Made by a program: the position numbers and the translations under genes. From positions 1 through 10,469 of the forward strand of contig PWGE01000433.1 in assembly GCA_003554345.1 (NCBI GenBank): 10,469 nt of DNA, written 5' to 3'. This document shows, piece after piece, positions 1-7,375 of this stretch (its first letter is position 1; each line of letters begins with the position of its first letter). Source of the stretch: T1SED10-198M sp003554345 [NCBI: Candidatus Sumerlaeota bacterium] (GTDB lineage Bacteria > Sumerlaeota > T1SED10-198M). The notes beneath the pieces are model-generated. The model ran no database searches. It was given only the letters and a program-made list of their open reading frames with translations, and was not told where the DNA came from.

Positions 1-1
1 A

Positions 2-403
2 GAACCTGAAAAAGCGGAAGAACAATTTCGCTGGATAAGCGACGAACTCTTGCCGGGAAACAGTGCGGCTCAATGGCTCCATTTGAAGCTTGCTCATTAC
101 TATGAGGAAAAAGAAAAGCCGGATAAGGCAGAACCATATTATCAACATATCGAGGAATGGACACAACAGGCTTTGCAAAATGCTATTGAGGAAGAAAATC
201 GCGAGGAAATAGTCATCTATAAAACAGCCATGGCGGACCTGGATTATCAAATGCAAAAATATGATGAAGCAAGAGCAGAATATGAAAGGTTGCAGGAAGA
301 ATACAGTGATACAGAGTTTGTCCAACAGGGACAAATACAAAACCGTATCCATGGTCTGGAACAGTATTTGCAATTTTTAGCCCAACAAGAAGATGCCGAA
401 TAA
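2..403 (+). CDS. TPR-repeat protein, 3' part only
   Basis: The reading frame is open to the left edge, so the gene starts outside the window and only the last 133 residues are seen. A TTG at 50 is an internal codon, not a likely start. The visible part is entirely helical and carries tetratricopeptide-type units: the end of one repeat (EPEKAEEQF near the edge), a second around LAHYYEEKEKPDKAEPYY, and a third around YQMQKYDEARAEYERLQEEY. It ends in a charged helical tail. TPR proteins are protein-interaction scaffolds and have no catalytic role of their own. Its TAA stop shares one base with the ATG of the next gene (TAATG), which implies translational coupling to the radical SAM/glycosyltransferase genes. 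It may therefore be a scaffold or assembly factor for that pathway, but that is inference. Whether it has a signal peptide or lipobox cannot be seen. Confidence 0.8.
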   Translation, partial: EPEKAEEQFRWISDELLPGNSAAQWLHLKLAHYYEEKEKPDKAEPYYQHIEEWTQQALQNAIEEENREEIVIYKTAMADLDYQMQKYDEARAEYERLQEEYSDTEFVQQGQIQNRIHGLEQYLQFLAQQEDAE

Positions 404-1815
404 TGACCTTTCGTTTTGCCCTTGTGATACCGCCCACAGGTAGGTTTCGCCGGGATGAACGCTGTCAGTCAGCTGTTGAATCCCAGACGGCTGTTGTTAC
501 CTTGCCTCCTGTAGACCTGGCACGCTATGGGGCTATTATCAGGCAAAAAAAACATATTCCCCGGCTGTTTGATTTTCAGGTGGAGGATGATAAAGAATGT
601 CTGCTGCGATTGCTGGATTTTAAGCCCCACTTTATGCTTGTGTCGGTCTCTGCTCCTACCGAAGAAAACGACTTTGCTTTCATAGATCATGTCAGAAAAA
701 ATCTTTCAGTCAGGGTTCTTATAAAAGGGGGAAGGTCTTTCTGGCAACCCCGAAAACTGCTCCGGAATGTTCCGGCGATAGACGGCATTTTTACAGGTGA
801 AGTGGAGAAAAGCCTGGAGGCTTTGTTGGAATGTAATGGGAAACCGGATTCTTCGATATCGGCTTTTGCCTATAGAGATGAATCCGGCATTCAGTTGAAT
901 ACTCAGGATTCCCGGGAAGAAGAGTTGTCCCGTTTTCCTTATCCTGCCCGGGACCTCTTACAGAACAAAAGATATCTTAATCCCGCTACCCGCCGTCCCA
1001 TGACGGTTATACATGCTCACCGTGGTTGTCCCGCAACATGTATTTTTTGCCCTGCACCCCTTGTAGAGGGAAAAAAGGTCCGCTTCCGGAGTGTAGAAGA
1101 TGTAGTCGGAGAGATTAAAGAATGTGTGGATAAGTATAGTCTGCGTGAATTTCTTTTCGATGGAGATACCTTCACCATTGATAAAAAATGGGTACTTTCC
1201 CTGTGTCAGGCTTTACAAGAGGCCGGTCTTGATATACAATGGGCTTGTAATTCCCGTGTGGACACTATAGATAAGCAGATGGTCCGTGAAATGAAGAAGG
1301 CAGGCTGCTGGATTGTTGGGTTCGGCATAGAAAGTGGAAATGATGAGATGCTCAGAAGCATGGGGAAAAATGCAACAACAGATGATGCTCTACGGGCAGT
1401 GCGCCTCTGTCAGAGCGAAGGAGTGAAAGTGCATACCTTCTATATCATAGGTCTTCCCGGGGAAACTGAAGATACTCTGAAAGACACTTTAAGCTTTGCT
1501 AAAATCTTAAAAGCTGATTTTTTTGATGTTAATCTTGCCACGCCTCTTCCAGGTACCCCCTTCTATGAAATCGTTCAAAAAAACCAGCTCTATACTGCTG
1601 AAAATGGAAACCGGTTGAGTTATTCACAGGCCGGTATTCGTTCTTTTGCCCTTGATAATGCAACTCTGAAAAAATGGCGACGAAAAATGCTTCTCTTGCT
1701 TACCTTTTCTCCTGGTTTTATTATCAGAAGTTTTCGCTTTGCCTGGCAGCAAAGGCAGCTTTCTTATTATACAGCTTATGGCTTGAAACGCCTGAAAAAC
1801 ATAATGGGTTCTTAA
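403..1815 (+). CDS. B12-binding-fold radical SAM protein
   Basis: This is a 470-residue protein of the COG1032 type: an N-terminal Rossmann-like B12-binding domain (about 1-145) followed by a radical SAM barrel (about 195-400). The [4Fe-4S] ligands are C209, C213 and C216 in GCPATCIFC, the standard CxxxCxxC motif. Other barrel landmarks are FDGDTF near 252, GFGIESGND at 306-314 and GLPGETED at 350-357. The N-terminal domain keeps IKGG (107-110) and GIFTGEVEKS (128-137), but the place where DxHxxG should supply the lower cobalamin ligand reads LFDFQVED (55-62), so cobalamin may be absent or bound base-off. Such enzymes cleave S-adenosylmethionine to a 5'-deoxyadenosyl radical; family members methylate, cyclise or rearrange lipids, tetrapyrroles and natural products. 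The substrate here is unknown. The gene overlaps the TPR gene by one base and the GT2 gene follows after one base, so modification of a glycolipid or lipid carrier is a reasonable inference. Confidence 0.9.
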   Translation: MTFRFALVIPPTGRFRRDERCQSAVESQTAVVTLPPVDLARYGAIIRQKKHIPRLFDFQVEDDKECLLRLLDFKPHFMLVSVSAPTEENDFAFIDHVRKNLSVRVLIKGGRSFWQPRKLLRNVPAIDGIFTGEVEKSLEALLECNGKPDSSISAFAYRDESGIQLNTQDSREEELSRFPYPARDLLQNKRYLNPATRRPMTVIHAHRGCPATCIFCPAPLVEGKKVRFRSVEDVVGEIKECVDKYSLREFLFDGDTFTIDKKWVLSLCQALQEAGLDIQWACNSRVDTIDKQMVREMKKAGCWIVGFGIESGNDEMLRSMGKNATTDDALRAVRLCQSEGVKVHTFYIIGLPGETEDTLKDTLSFAKILKADFFDVNLATPLPGTPFYEIVQKNQLYTAENGNRLSYSQAGIRSFALDNATLKKWRRKMLLLLTFSPGFIIRSFRFAWQQRQLSYYTAYGLKRLKNIMGS

Positions 1816-1816
1816 G

Positions 1817-2551
1817 ATGACGATTTATTTTTGCCTTCCTGCATATAATGAAGAAGAGAGTATCAAAGAACTCCTTGAAGGTATCTATGATCAATTTCGG
1901 GATGTGGAGGAAGACTATAAAGTAGTGGTGGTTAACGATGGCAGTACCGATAAAACACCACGGGTACTGGAATACTTCAGCTATCTTATCCCCATGGAAA
2001 TTCTGGAACATGAAAAAAACGAGGGGCTTGGCTCCGCTCTGAATTCCGGGTTAAAATACATTATGTGGAAGGGAGAGGATGATGATATCGTTATCTGTAT
2101 GGACTCTGATAACACCCATAGACCTTCTATTGCCTTGAAAATGGTCGAAAACATCCGGAAAGGGAATGATATTGTCATCGCTTCCCGTTATCTGCCAGAA
2201 AGTAAAGTGGTGGGTGTTTCTCTCTTTCGCCTGTTTTTCAGTTATTCGGCCCGTTTCTTTTTTCAGCTGCTGGCACCCATTAAAGGTGTTAAAGACTTTA
2301 CCTGTGGTTTTCGGGCTTTCCGTCTTTCTGTTATAAAAGCATCTTATCAACGCTATAATGGGAAGTTTATAACCCAGAAAGGCTTTGCCTGTACTGATGA
2401 AATATTACTGAAAAGTTCACGTGTTACCGATAAAATAATAGAAGTCCCGTTCACTCTTCGTTATGACCTGAAAAAGAATCCCAGTAAATTAAAACTTGCT
2501 ACCACCATCAAAGAGACGCTTAAATTATTATGGAAGTCTCGTAAATTATGA
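1817..2551 (+). CDS. family 2 glycosyltransferase, DPM1-like
   Basis: This 244-residue protein is a single GT-A domain resembling dolichyl/polyprenyl-phosphate mannosyl- or glucosyltransferases. Visible motifs are LPAYNEEESI (7-16) and VVNDGSTDKT (38-47) for the nucleotide sugar, and DSDNTH (96-101), which contains the DxD metal site. The acceptor-side segment is VKDFTCGFRAFRLS (158-171), close to the family's usual GFRxxxR pattern. Length matches the single-domain DPM1 group: there are no C-terminal membrane helices of the GtrB/ArnC type, although a hydrophobic stretch near 137-155 may touch the membrane. Members of this group usually transfer a sugar from a nucleotide donor to polyprenyl phosphate at the inner face of the cytoplasmic membrane. 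The actual sugar and acceptor cannot be read from the sequence. It starts one base after the radical SAM gene, has no strong ribosome binding site of its own, and overlaps the next gene by four bases (ATGA), so it depends on coupled translation. Confidence 0.92.
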   Translation: MTIYFCLPAYNEEESIKELLEGIYDQFRDVEEDYKVVVVNDGSTDKTPRVLEYFSYLIPMEILEHEKNEGLGSALNSGLKYIMWKGEDDDIVICMDSDNTHRPSIALKMVENIRKGNDIVIASRYLPESKVVGVSLFRLFFSYSARFFFQLLAPIKGVKDFTCGFRAFRLSVIKASYQRYNGKFITQKGFACTDEILLKSSRVTDKIIEVPFTLRYDLKKNPSKLKLATTIKETLKLLWKSRKL

Positions 2552-3651
2552 AACCCCTGACGGATTGCCTGTACTTTCTTGGTGAAAAACCGTGTGGTGT
2601 ATATGAGGTATGTAACAAGAACTGTCCTCATTATCGTCCAATAGCAAAAAGCTTTCTTATTATTAAATTAGGAGCCCTGGGAGATGTTCTGCGAACCACA
2701 CCGGTGCTGACTTTTCTCAAAAAAAGACATTCCGGTGCTTCTGTTACGTGGTTGACCAGGCCTTCAGCTCTTCCTCTCCTTGCTTCTTCTTCAATTGATG
2801 AGTTGTTATCCTTTACCTGGCAAAACTGGCTGATTCTTCATGCCAGGCACTTTGATTGTGTCCTTTCCTTTGATAAGGAGCCGTCTGCTATTGCCCTGGC
2901 AGCAAGCATAAAAGCTGACAAAAAGTGCGGTTTTTTGATGAATCGCTTCGGTAAACTGGATATTGCTAATGCGGAAAGCGAATATGCCCTGCGATTGGGT
3001 GTGGATGATGAATTGAAGTTTCGTACGAACCGTCTTTCTTATCAGGATATTGTTTTTCAAATGATGGGTGAACGTTTTCAGGGCGAAGAATATGTGATGC
3101 CGACGGTTGATGAGGAAAAGGCTGAAAAGCTGAAAAAAAGATATTATATCCACCCGTCTCAGAAAATAGTGGGAATAAATGTGGGATGTGGTGATAAGTT
3201 TTTAACCAAAGAATGGGGGCTGGAATCTTATAGAAAATTGATAAATATTCTCCTGGAAGAAGAACAGTCTCTTCGTCCCTTTATTCTGGCAGGTCCTGAT
3301 GAAAGCCGCCTCCATCAGCAATTGTATAATGAATTTTACGATACTCCCTGTATCTTTTCCGGTACGACGAATACCCTTTCCCAGTTTATGGGTCTTGTTT
3401 CCCTGTGTAACCTGGTGGTGAGTAATGACTCCCTCACGATGCATATAGCCATAGGCTTGAAAAAACAGGTGATAACACTTTTTGGTTCCACGGCACCCTG
3501 GGAAATAGACCTGTATGGACGGGGTGTTAAGCTTTTTTCAGAACGTTCGTGCTCACCATGCTACCAGCACAGCTGTCCTTCCCTGCAATGTATGAAGGAT
3601 ATTACACCGGGTATGGTCTGGAAAGCTATTCAGGACCAACTGCAGGGATAA
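2548..3651 (+). CDS. family 9 glycosyltransferase (heptosyltransferase family) with two Cys clusters
   Basis: This 367-residue protein is a GT-B enzyme of the GT9 family that includes lipopolysaccharide heptosyltransferases. The N-terminal Rossmann domain opens with FLIIKLGALGDVLRTTP (36-52), whose GALGD motif is typical of the family. The C-terminal domain carries the start GINVGCGDKFLTKEW (209-223), an ADP-sugar-site region ILAGPDE (246-252), SNDSLTMHIA (292-301, the usual S/T-x-DSGxMH variant) and TLFGSTAPW (310-318). Two cysteine groups stand out: C7, C16, C22 and C26 upstream of the catalytic core, and C335, C338, C343 and C348 near the end. The C-terminal group is common in the family. 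The N-terminal group is an extra module that could bind zinc or an Fe-S cluster. The ATG overlaps the GT2 stop (ATGA). It is the last gene of the cluster, and its presence argues for an outer-membrane lipopolysaccharide-like glycolipid. The donor sugar cannot be told; it need not be heptose. Confidence 0.92.
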   Translation: MKPLTDCLYFLGEKPCGVYEVCNKNCPHYRPIAKSFLIIKLGALGDVLRTTPVLTFLKKRHSGASVTWLTRPSALPLLASSSIDELLSFTWQNWLILHARHFDCVLSFDKEPSAIALAASIKADKKCGFLMNRFGKLDIANAESEYALRLGVDDELKFRTNRLSYQDIVFQMMGERFQGEEYVMPTVDEEKAEKLKKRYYIHPSQKIVGINVGCGDKFLTKEWGLESYRKLINILLEEEQSLRPFILAGPDESRLHQQLYNEFYDTPCIFSGTTNTLSQFMGLVSLCNLVVSNDSLTMHIAIGLKKQVITLFGSTAPWEIDLYGRGVKLFSERSCSPCYQHSCPSLQCMKDITPGMVWKAIQDQLQG

Positions 3652-3920
3652 AATTCAGTGAGAGCTTTCGTGAACCTGTGTTCGCCTTAGCGTTATGTAG
3701 TCTTAATCTATTTTGAATCCTGAATGCTTTCTCCTGATTCCTTGAGTTCTCTCCGTTATGCAATCTACTTTTGAGGTTTGTTCTTCTTTATCTGTTTTTT
3801 TCCTCTTTTCTCCGAAAAATTCAGCCTGGTGAGCTTGAATATGGGTAGGCCCCACTCTTATCCAGGGTTTTCATAAAACCTATCTCTGTCGGGCTTTACG
3901 GGTTCTTAGGTGAGGTACTC
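3652..3920. other. non-coding gap between convergent genes
   Basis: This gap of about 270 bases lies between the end of the GT9 gene and the end of the - strand UPF0316 gene. I find no open frame with a start and ribosome binding site. It has a 6-bp hairpin with a 3-base loop (GGTTTTCATAAAACC, 3866-3880) without a T-run on either strand, and a pyrimidine-rich run near 3781-3812. No convincing intrinsic terminator is visible for either converging gene. Confidence 0.5.
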
Positions 3921-4526
3921 TTATTTGCTTTTTCGAAAGAGAGGACCCCATCGTTTCCAGGCTATGCTTAAGGGATGTACATTCTTTCCTACAAAGCCTT
4001 CTTTTACGAAGCGTACATCCTCAATGGAGTAAAATGCCCGGGGATTGAATCGGTTAATGGTATCAATAACGTTTGATAAGTGCTGGCGTTTTACAATGGT
4101 AAATATGATTTTCACAGGTCCTTGCTGTCCGATGGCGTCAACGGTGGTGGTCCCCATTTTACAGCTTCTCAGGTAGTCGATCAATTCTCCTGCTTCCTGC
4201 CGTGTAATAACACGAACCAGCACAATTCCCGGCGAGATGACTTCTTCTATCCGCATGCCCATCCATGTGCCTGTGGCAAAACCTCCTGCGTAAGCTACAT
4301 ACATCATGACGTTGTCCAGATGATGGAAGATTCGGCTGGTGGCAATCAACCAGATAAGGAGTTCGAAAAAACCCAGAAGGGCCGCCTTTCTTTTCAGGCC
4401 CCTCGAAATCATTGCTAAACGGAAGGTGCCAAGGCTTACATCCATGATGCGGGCAACAAATATGAAAAGCGGTAAAAGAAACCATGAGTAAATAATGGTG
4501 TCCTGAGTAAAAAAATTGCTTAACAT
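3921..4526 (-). CDS. UPF0316 family membrane protein (DUF5698 + DUF2179)
   Basis: This 201-residue protein has the arrangement of the UPF0316/YebE-like family. An N-terminal membrane domain (DUF5698) has about three helices, near 13-30, 48-66 and 73-90. A cytoplasmic DUF2179 domain follows, roughly 100-178. Family landmarks are ARIMDVSLGTFR (25-36), a GFFELLIW helix (52-59) and GFATGTWMGMRIEE (82-95). The C-terminal domain ends in NPRAFYSIEDVRFVKEG (161-177), the usual closing segment, and a short basic tail follows. DUF2179 also occurs at the end of YitT-type membrane proteins. The molecular function of the family is not established, so I assign none. The ATG at 4526 is supported by AAAGGTG five bases upstream. 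The gene is monocistronic in this window and converges on the glycosyltransferase cluster, with no evident functional link. Confidence 0.9.
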   Translation of the reverse strand: MLSNFFTQDTIIYSWFLLPLFIFVARIMDVSLGTFRLAMISRGLKRKAALLGFFELLIWLIATSRIFHHLDNVMMYVAYAGGFATGTWMGMRIEEVISPGIVLVRVITRQEAGELIDYLRSCKMGTTTVDAIGQQGPVKIIFTIVKRQHLSNVIDTINRFNPRAFYSIEDVRFVKEGFVGKNVHPLSIAWKRWGPLFRKSK

Positions 4527-4531
4527 TTCTT

Positions 4532-4538
4532 CACCTTT
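4532..4538 (-). promoter_or_regulatory. ribosome binding site of the UPF0316 gene
   Basis: On the - strand the sequence reads AAAGGTG, five bases before the ATG at 4526. It agrees with the Shine-Dalgarno consensus and fixes the start. Confidence 0.65.
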
Positions 4539-4560
4539 TTTTAAAGCTTATCCATTTGAT

Positions 4561-4576
4561 ATTTTTTTAAAAAAAT
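4561..4576. repeat. 16-base A/T palindrome
   Basis: The sequence ATTTTTTTAAAAAAAT is a perfect inverted repeat in the leader of the UPF0316 gene. It could be a protein-binding or bending site, or chance in an AT-rich leader. Confidence 0.4.
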
Positions 4577-4592
4577 GCGCGATATGCCTCAT

Positions 4593-4598
4593 ATTATA
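4593..4598 (-). promoter_or_regulatory. candidate -10 element for the UPF0316 gene
   Basis: The - strand carries a perfect TATAAT about 67 bases upstream of the UPF0316 start. No good TTGACA-like -35 lies at the normal 16-18 base spacing, so this is only a candidate. The leader it would produce contains the A/T palindrome at 4561-4576. Confidence 0.35.
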
Positions 4599-4732
4599 CA
4601 AGCAACTTTTTGTTTTATTAGATGCCCGGCTGTTACTATTACTCTGTGTACACCTCCATTTACCTTCATAAGGCGGGTTTTTATTGTTTTCAAGGGAAAT
4701 ATTTTTGAAAAAATTACAAGTTACATGAAGGT

Positions 4733-4823
4733 TTTTTGCTCATAATGTGGAATCCTTTTTTGATCAACACTTCATTTCTGATCCAGCACAGTTGTGTCCC
4801 TTTCTGCAGTTGATGAGCAAAAA
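4733..4823. repeat. 11-base inverted repeat, 69-base spacing
   Basis: The arms TTTTTGCTCAT (4733-4743) and ATGAGCAAAAA (4813-4823) are exact reverse complements. They would close a long stem-loop over the enclosed 69 bases if transcribed. No gene lies inside. Confidence 0.45.
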
Positions 4824-4852
4824 TCTTTTAAAAAAAAGTGTAAGAGAGCGAC

Positions 4853-4876
4853 TTATCTGTCCTGTGACAGAGATAA
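4853..4876. repeat. stem-loop TTATCTGTC / GACAGAGATAA
   Basis: TTATCTGTC (4853-4861) pairs with GACAG-AG-ATAA (4866-4876) across the loop CTGT, leaving a two-base bulge. No T-run follows directly on either strand, so it is not a classical terminator. Confidence 0.4.
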
Positions 4877-5272
4877 ATAATTGTATAATTGCCAGCTGCT
4901 TTTATGTCATGCCCGATAACGATAAAAGCGACAGAGAAAACCTGAAATAGCGTTCGGGAAAAGATGATCTGTTTGAATAAAAAGAAGAGCAGTAATATAA
5001 TGGGATGTCACATGGAACGGGCGTCTTTAATTTTGCCGGATTTTAGTTCCTGGGAAACTCAGAGCGCAGGCACCCTTTTTCAGGGCTATTTATGAAATTT
5101 GTTTTTTTTCTTTCCCAAAAAATCCTTTCTGCTTCACGGTCCTTATCTTTTTGGCTTCTTTTCTCTGAAGTATAGCCTGAAAGACTGTATCTGGCGAATT
5201 TGCGGCCTGTTGTGCTCCTGCGTGATGTAAACTTCTTTTCTCTGTACGTTCCCATGCTGATTGCCGTCTCCT

Positions 5273-7273
5273 TTATGGGGTTTGGTCCGGGATCGTCAAA
5301 ACTTTTTCGTACCATAAAGAAGGATAAGAGATATTTGCCTGGTGTCTTTTTATCCACCATGCCTGTATTTCGGGATCCCGGAAAAAGAGGGGTTGTTCGT
5401 ATTTTTCCCATCGTTCCGGATGGTCCAGAATGGAAGTGGGATTTTCTATAAGGATAGGAGCATCAGTAAAATCACTGCATCCGATGGTGTCAGGAGCTTT
5501 CGGAAGATCCCATAAAAGTATTACCGGATAATGGTCCTGTATTCTGAGGTCAGGATAGGTGAAAAAACATCTGGCAGATATTAAGAGGTAAGACATCAGG
5601 AATCTATTGACAAAAGGAGACTTCATATACTGACTGCAAGCCTGCCAGTAATGAGCCGAATTGACAAGTTTTTTTTCTACATACCTCCATGTTTTTAGAA
5701 AATAGTGCATTTGAGGGGTGGTAAAGGTGCCCAGATTCCAGATTATTTTGAATATGCCGTGAGGTTGATAATTTACTATTGTTTCTATCAAGTCACAGGT
5801 TTTGTCGAAATTCGGGAGGGGGTTTTTGAACTCCATCGTTACATGACGGGTAAAGTCCTTTCGAAAAAAGTCTTTTTTATGTGAAGTGTCCTCAAAAAAT
5901 AAGGGGGAAACAACTACTCGGTTGTAAGCAGATGGGTGGTGCTCCATGGCTTGTTCTGGCGGGATGTAGGAGGATGTAAAACAGAATGGGGGATGAGCTC
6001 TATCAAAGACCATCTGAAGTTCTTGTTGTGCCCATGAGTAAAGTGTTTTCATTTGATGAGTGGAAAGGGTCAGGCTTTTTGTTATAAGGTAAGGTGGGCG
6101 TTGAGTGTACTGTATCCCCCAATCTCGAGCCTTTGCTCTGACTTTTGTGCCGGGTAAAACAGAAAGATGAAATAGCTGGACTTCATCATCTTCCTGCAAC
6201 AGTTGATTTTTTGTATATAGTACGCTGTTTCGGACGTCTTTTTCTGAATCTCCAGGTAAACCAATGATGATATCTATGAAAAGTTTAATACCTGATTGAT
6301 GGAGGGTCGCAATGTTCCTCTGAAAACGGTTGTGATGTAAGGGTAACCGGAGTTTTTTTCTGCTTTGTTCTCCCACTGTTTGGAACCCTATTTCTGCACT
6401 TACCAATCCGGTTTCCTTCAAAAGAGAAAGATGGCGGGGCGAGAGGTCTTCAATTTTCAGTTCGGTATGTATGCGAAAGAATTCCCGGTATTTCCTGAGT
6501 AATATACATAAATCTGCAAAATAAGGATAGGCGTTAAAACTGGGATCCAGCAAATAAAGATCCCGGACCTTTTGTGTCAGGGCGAAATCTAAAACCTCCT
6601 TAATATAGGTTAAAGAGTGTGGTCGTATCTGGTGGTCTCCTTTTCCATAGTAACAAAAGTGGCATCCATAGGGGCATCCCCTATGAGTTTCAAACATCAT
6701 AAAGCTGTCTTTAATGGGAAGAACGCCTGTTACATAAGGATTGGGAATATCATCGAGGTTCTGGATTTTCCGGGACGGGTTTTTTGATTTCATTACTCCA
6801 TTATGGCATTGGTATAACCCTTCTATGGAGTCAAGTTCATAAGGATATTGTCTTAAAAAGTTCAGGAAAGTGATTTCGCCTTCTCCTGAGCATAAGTAAT
6901 CCCAGCTACCATCTTCTGAGCGCGCAGATAAACTGTCAGAGGTTATTTCCGGGCCTCCGGCAATAATGACGGTTGTCGGTATCTGCTTTTTTATCTGTTG
7001 AGCCAGATTTTTTGCTCTTTCAAGGTTCCAGCAATAAAGAGAGAAACCTATAATTGAGGGCTGAAAACGAAGTATACAATCTAAAATCATCTGGTCTGAA
7101 CCATACAGACGAATATTTTCCGGTAAAAGCCTGATATCCCATTGTTTTTGATGAAGATCTGCATAGGACTTTAAATACCCTATGGCAACCGGGTCATCCT
7201 CTTTTTGTTTTTCCCAGTTGGGATAGGAGATTGGTAATTGAATAAGTATTATTTTCTTGTTATTTTGTGGCAT
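5273..7273 (-). CDS. large B12-binding-fold radical SAM protein with unrecognised C-terminal region
   Basis: This 666-residue protein begins with a B12-binding-type Rossmann domain (about 7-145; GFSLYCWN at 76-83, GGPEITS at 106-112, CSGEGEITFLNFL at 128-140). A radical SAM barrel follows (about 190-400). The cluster ligands are C200, C204 and C207 in GCPYGCHFCYYG. LLDPSFN (241-247), SAEIGFQTV (292-300) and IIGLPGDSEKDV (336-347) are the usual barrel landmarks. The classical DxHxxG cobalamin motif is absent from the N-terminal domain. The last 255 or so residues are rich in aromatic residues and match no domain I know; many COG1032 proteins carry a different, family-specific tail such as DUF4080 there. 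Function is therefore unknown beyond SAM-dependent radical chemistry. The ATG at 7273 is the only standard start before an in-frame TGA near 7317, but its ribosome binding site is poor. The gene is divergent from the MlaD gene and has no - strand partner. Confidence 0.9.
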   Translation of the reverse strand: MPQNNKKIILIQLPISYPNWEKQKEDDPVAIGYLKSYADLHQKQWDIRLLPENIRLYGSDQMILDCILRFQPSIIGFSLYCWNLERAKNLAQQIKKQIPTTVIIAGGPEITSDSLSARSEDGSWDYLCSGEGEITFLNFLRQYPYELDSIEGLYQCHNGVMKSKNPSRKIQNLDDIPNPYVTGVLPIKDSFMMFETHRGCPYGCHFCYYGKGDHQIRPHSLTYIKEVLDFALTQKVRDLYLLDPSFNAYPYFADLCILLRKYREFFRIHTELKIEDLSPRHLSLLKETGLVSAEIGFQTVGEQSRKKLRLPLHHNRFQRNIATLHQSGIKLFIDIIIGLPGDSEKDVRNSVLYTKNQLLQEDDEVQLFHLSVLPGTKVRAKARDWGIQYTQRPPYLITKSLTLSTHQMKTLYSWAQQELQMVFDRAHPPFCFTSSYIPPEQAMEHHPSAYNRVVVSPLFFEDTSHKKDFFRKDFTRHVTMEFKNPLPNFDKTCDLIETIVNYQPHGIFKIIWNLGTFTTPQMHYFLKTWRYVEKKLVNSAHYWQACSQYMKSPFVNRFLMSYLLISARCFFTYPDLRIQDHYPVILLWDLPKAPDTIGCSDFTDAPILIENPTSILDHPERWEKYEQPLFFRDPEIQAWWIKRHQANISYPSLWYEKVLTIPDQTP

Positions 7274-7325
7274 ATCGGTAAGTATTGCAGTTTCTACTAA
7301 ATTGCTTACAATGTATCAGAGTTCG

Positions 7326-7354
7326 TTTAGATTTTACATATTAAATGATATTCT
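7326..7354 (+). promoter_or_regulatory. weak candidate promoter for the MlaD gene
   Basis: TTTAGA (7326-7331) and TATTCT (7349-7354) are 17 bases apart, each matching four of six consensus bases. Transcription would begin only a few bases before the ribosome binding site, which makes the leader very short. The 102-base divergent gap must hold promoters for both genes. Confidence 0.25.
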
Positions 7355-7362
7355 ATTTATTC

Positions 7363-7367
7363 AGGAG
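7363..7367 (+). promoter_or_regulatory. ribosome binding site fixing the GTG start of the MlaD gene
   Basis: AGGAG lies eight bases before the GTG at 7376, supporting this non-ATG start. The resulting N-terminus (MTAEKKVGLFF) is the normal short cytoplasmic lead into the membrane helix of MCE proteins. Confidence 0.75.
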
Positions 7368-7375
7368 TTAAACCA

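Larger units (their letters stand above)
4539..5272. other. long intergenic region without a convincing gene
   Basis: This stretch of about 730 bases lies between the divergently read start of the UPF0316 gene and the end of the large radical SAM gene. Open frames present (for example GTG 4747 to 4950 on +, and the part of a - strand frame below 5273) lack a ribosome binding site and give low-complexity or unfamiliar products. The region carries several inverted repeats: an 11-base pair of arms at 4733-4743 and 4813-4823, a stem CTGTC/GACAG at 4857-4870, the 8-base palindrome GTGTACAC at 4646-4653, and GCGGG followed by a T-run at 4673-4682. A TATAAT lies at 4884-4889 on the + strand. It may hold a decayed gene or an unrecognised RNA. 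Confidence 0.4.

Noticed and set aside
3866-3880. Hairpin GGTTTTCATAAAACC as a terminator for the flanking genes
   Set aside because: The stem is A/T-rich and no T-run follows on either strand.
4561-4576. A/T palindrome as an intrinsic terminator
   Set aside because: It has no GC stem and lies in the leader of the UPF0316 gene, so it is kept only as a repeat.
4747-4950. Possible 67-residue + strand gene starting with GTG
   Set aside because: No ribosome binding site at a useful distance, unfamiliar composition, no recognisable motif, and it overlaps the inverted-repeat region. It is more likely a chance frame.
5043-5411. Possible 122-residue - strand gene
   Set aside because: It overlaps the end of the large radical SAM gene by about 140 bases in another frame, is rich in Arg/Lys/Ser without motifs, and has no convincing start signal.
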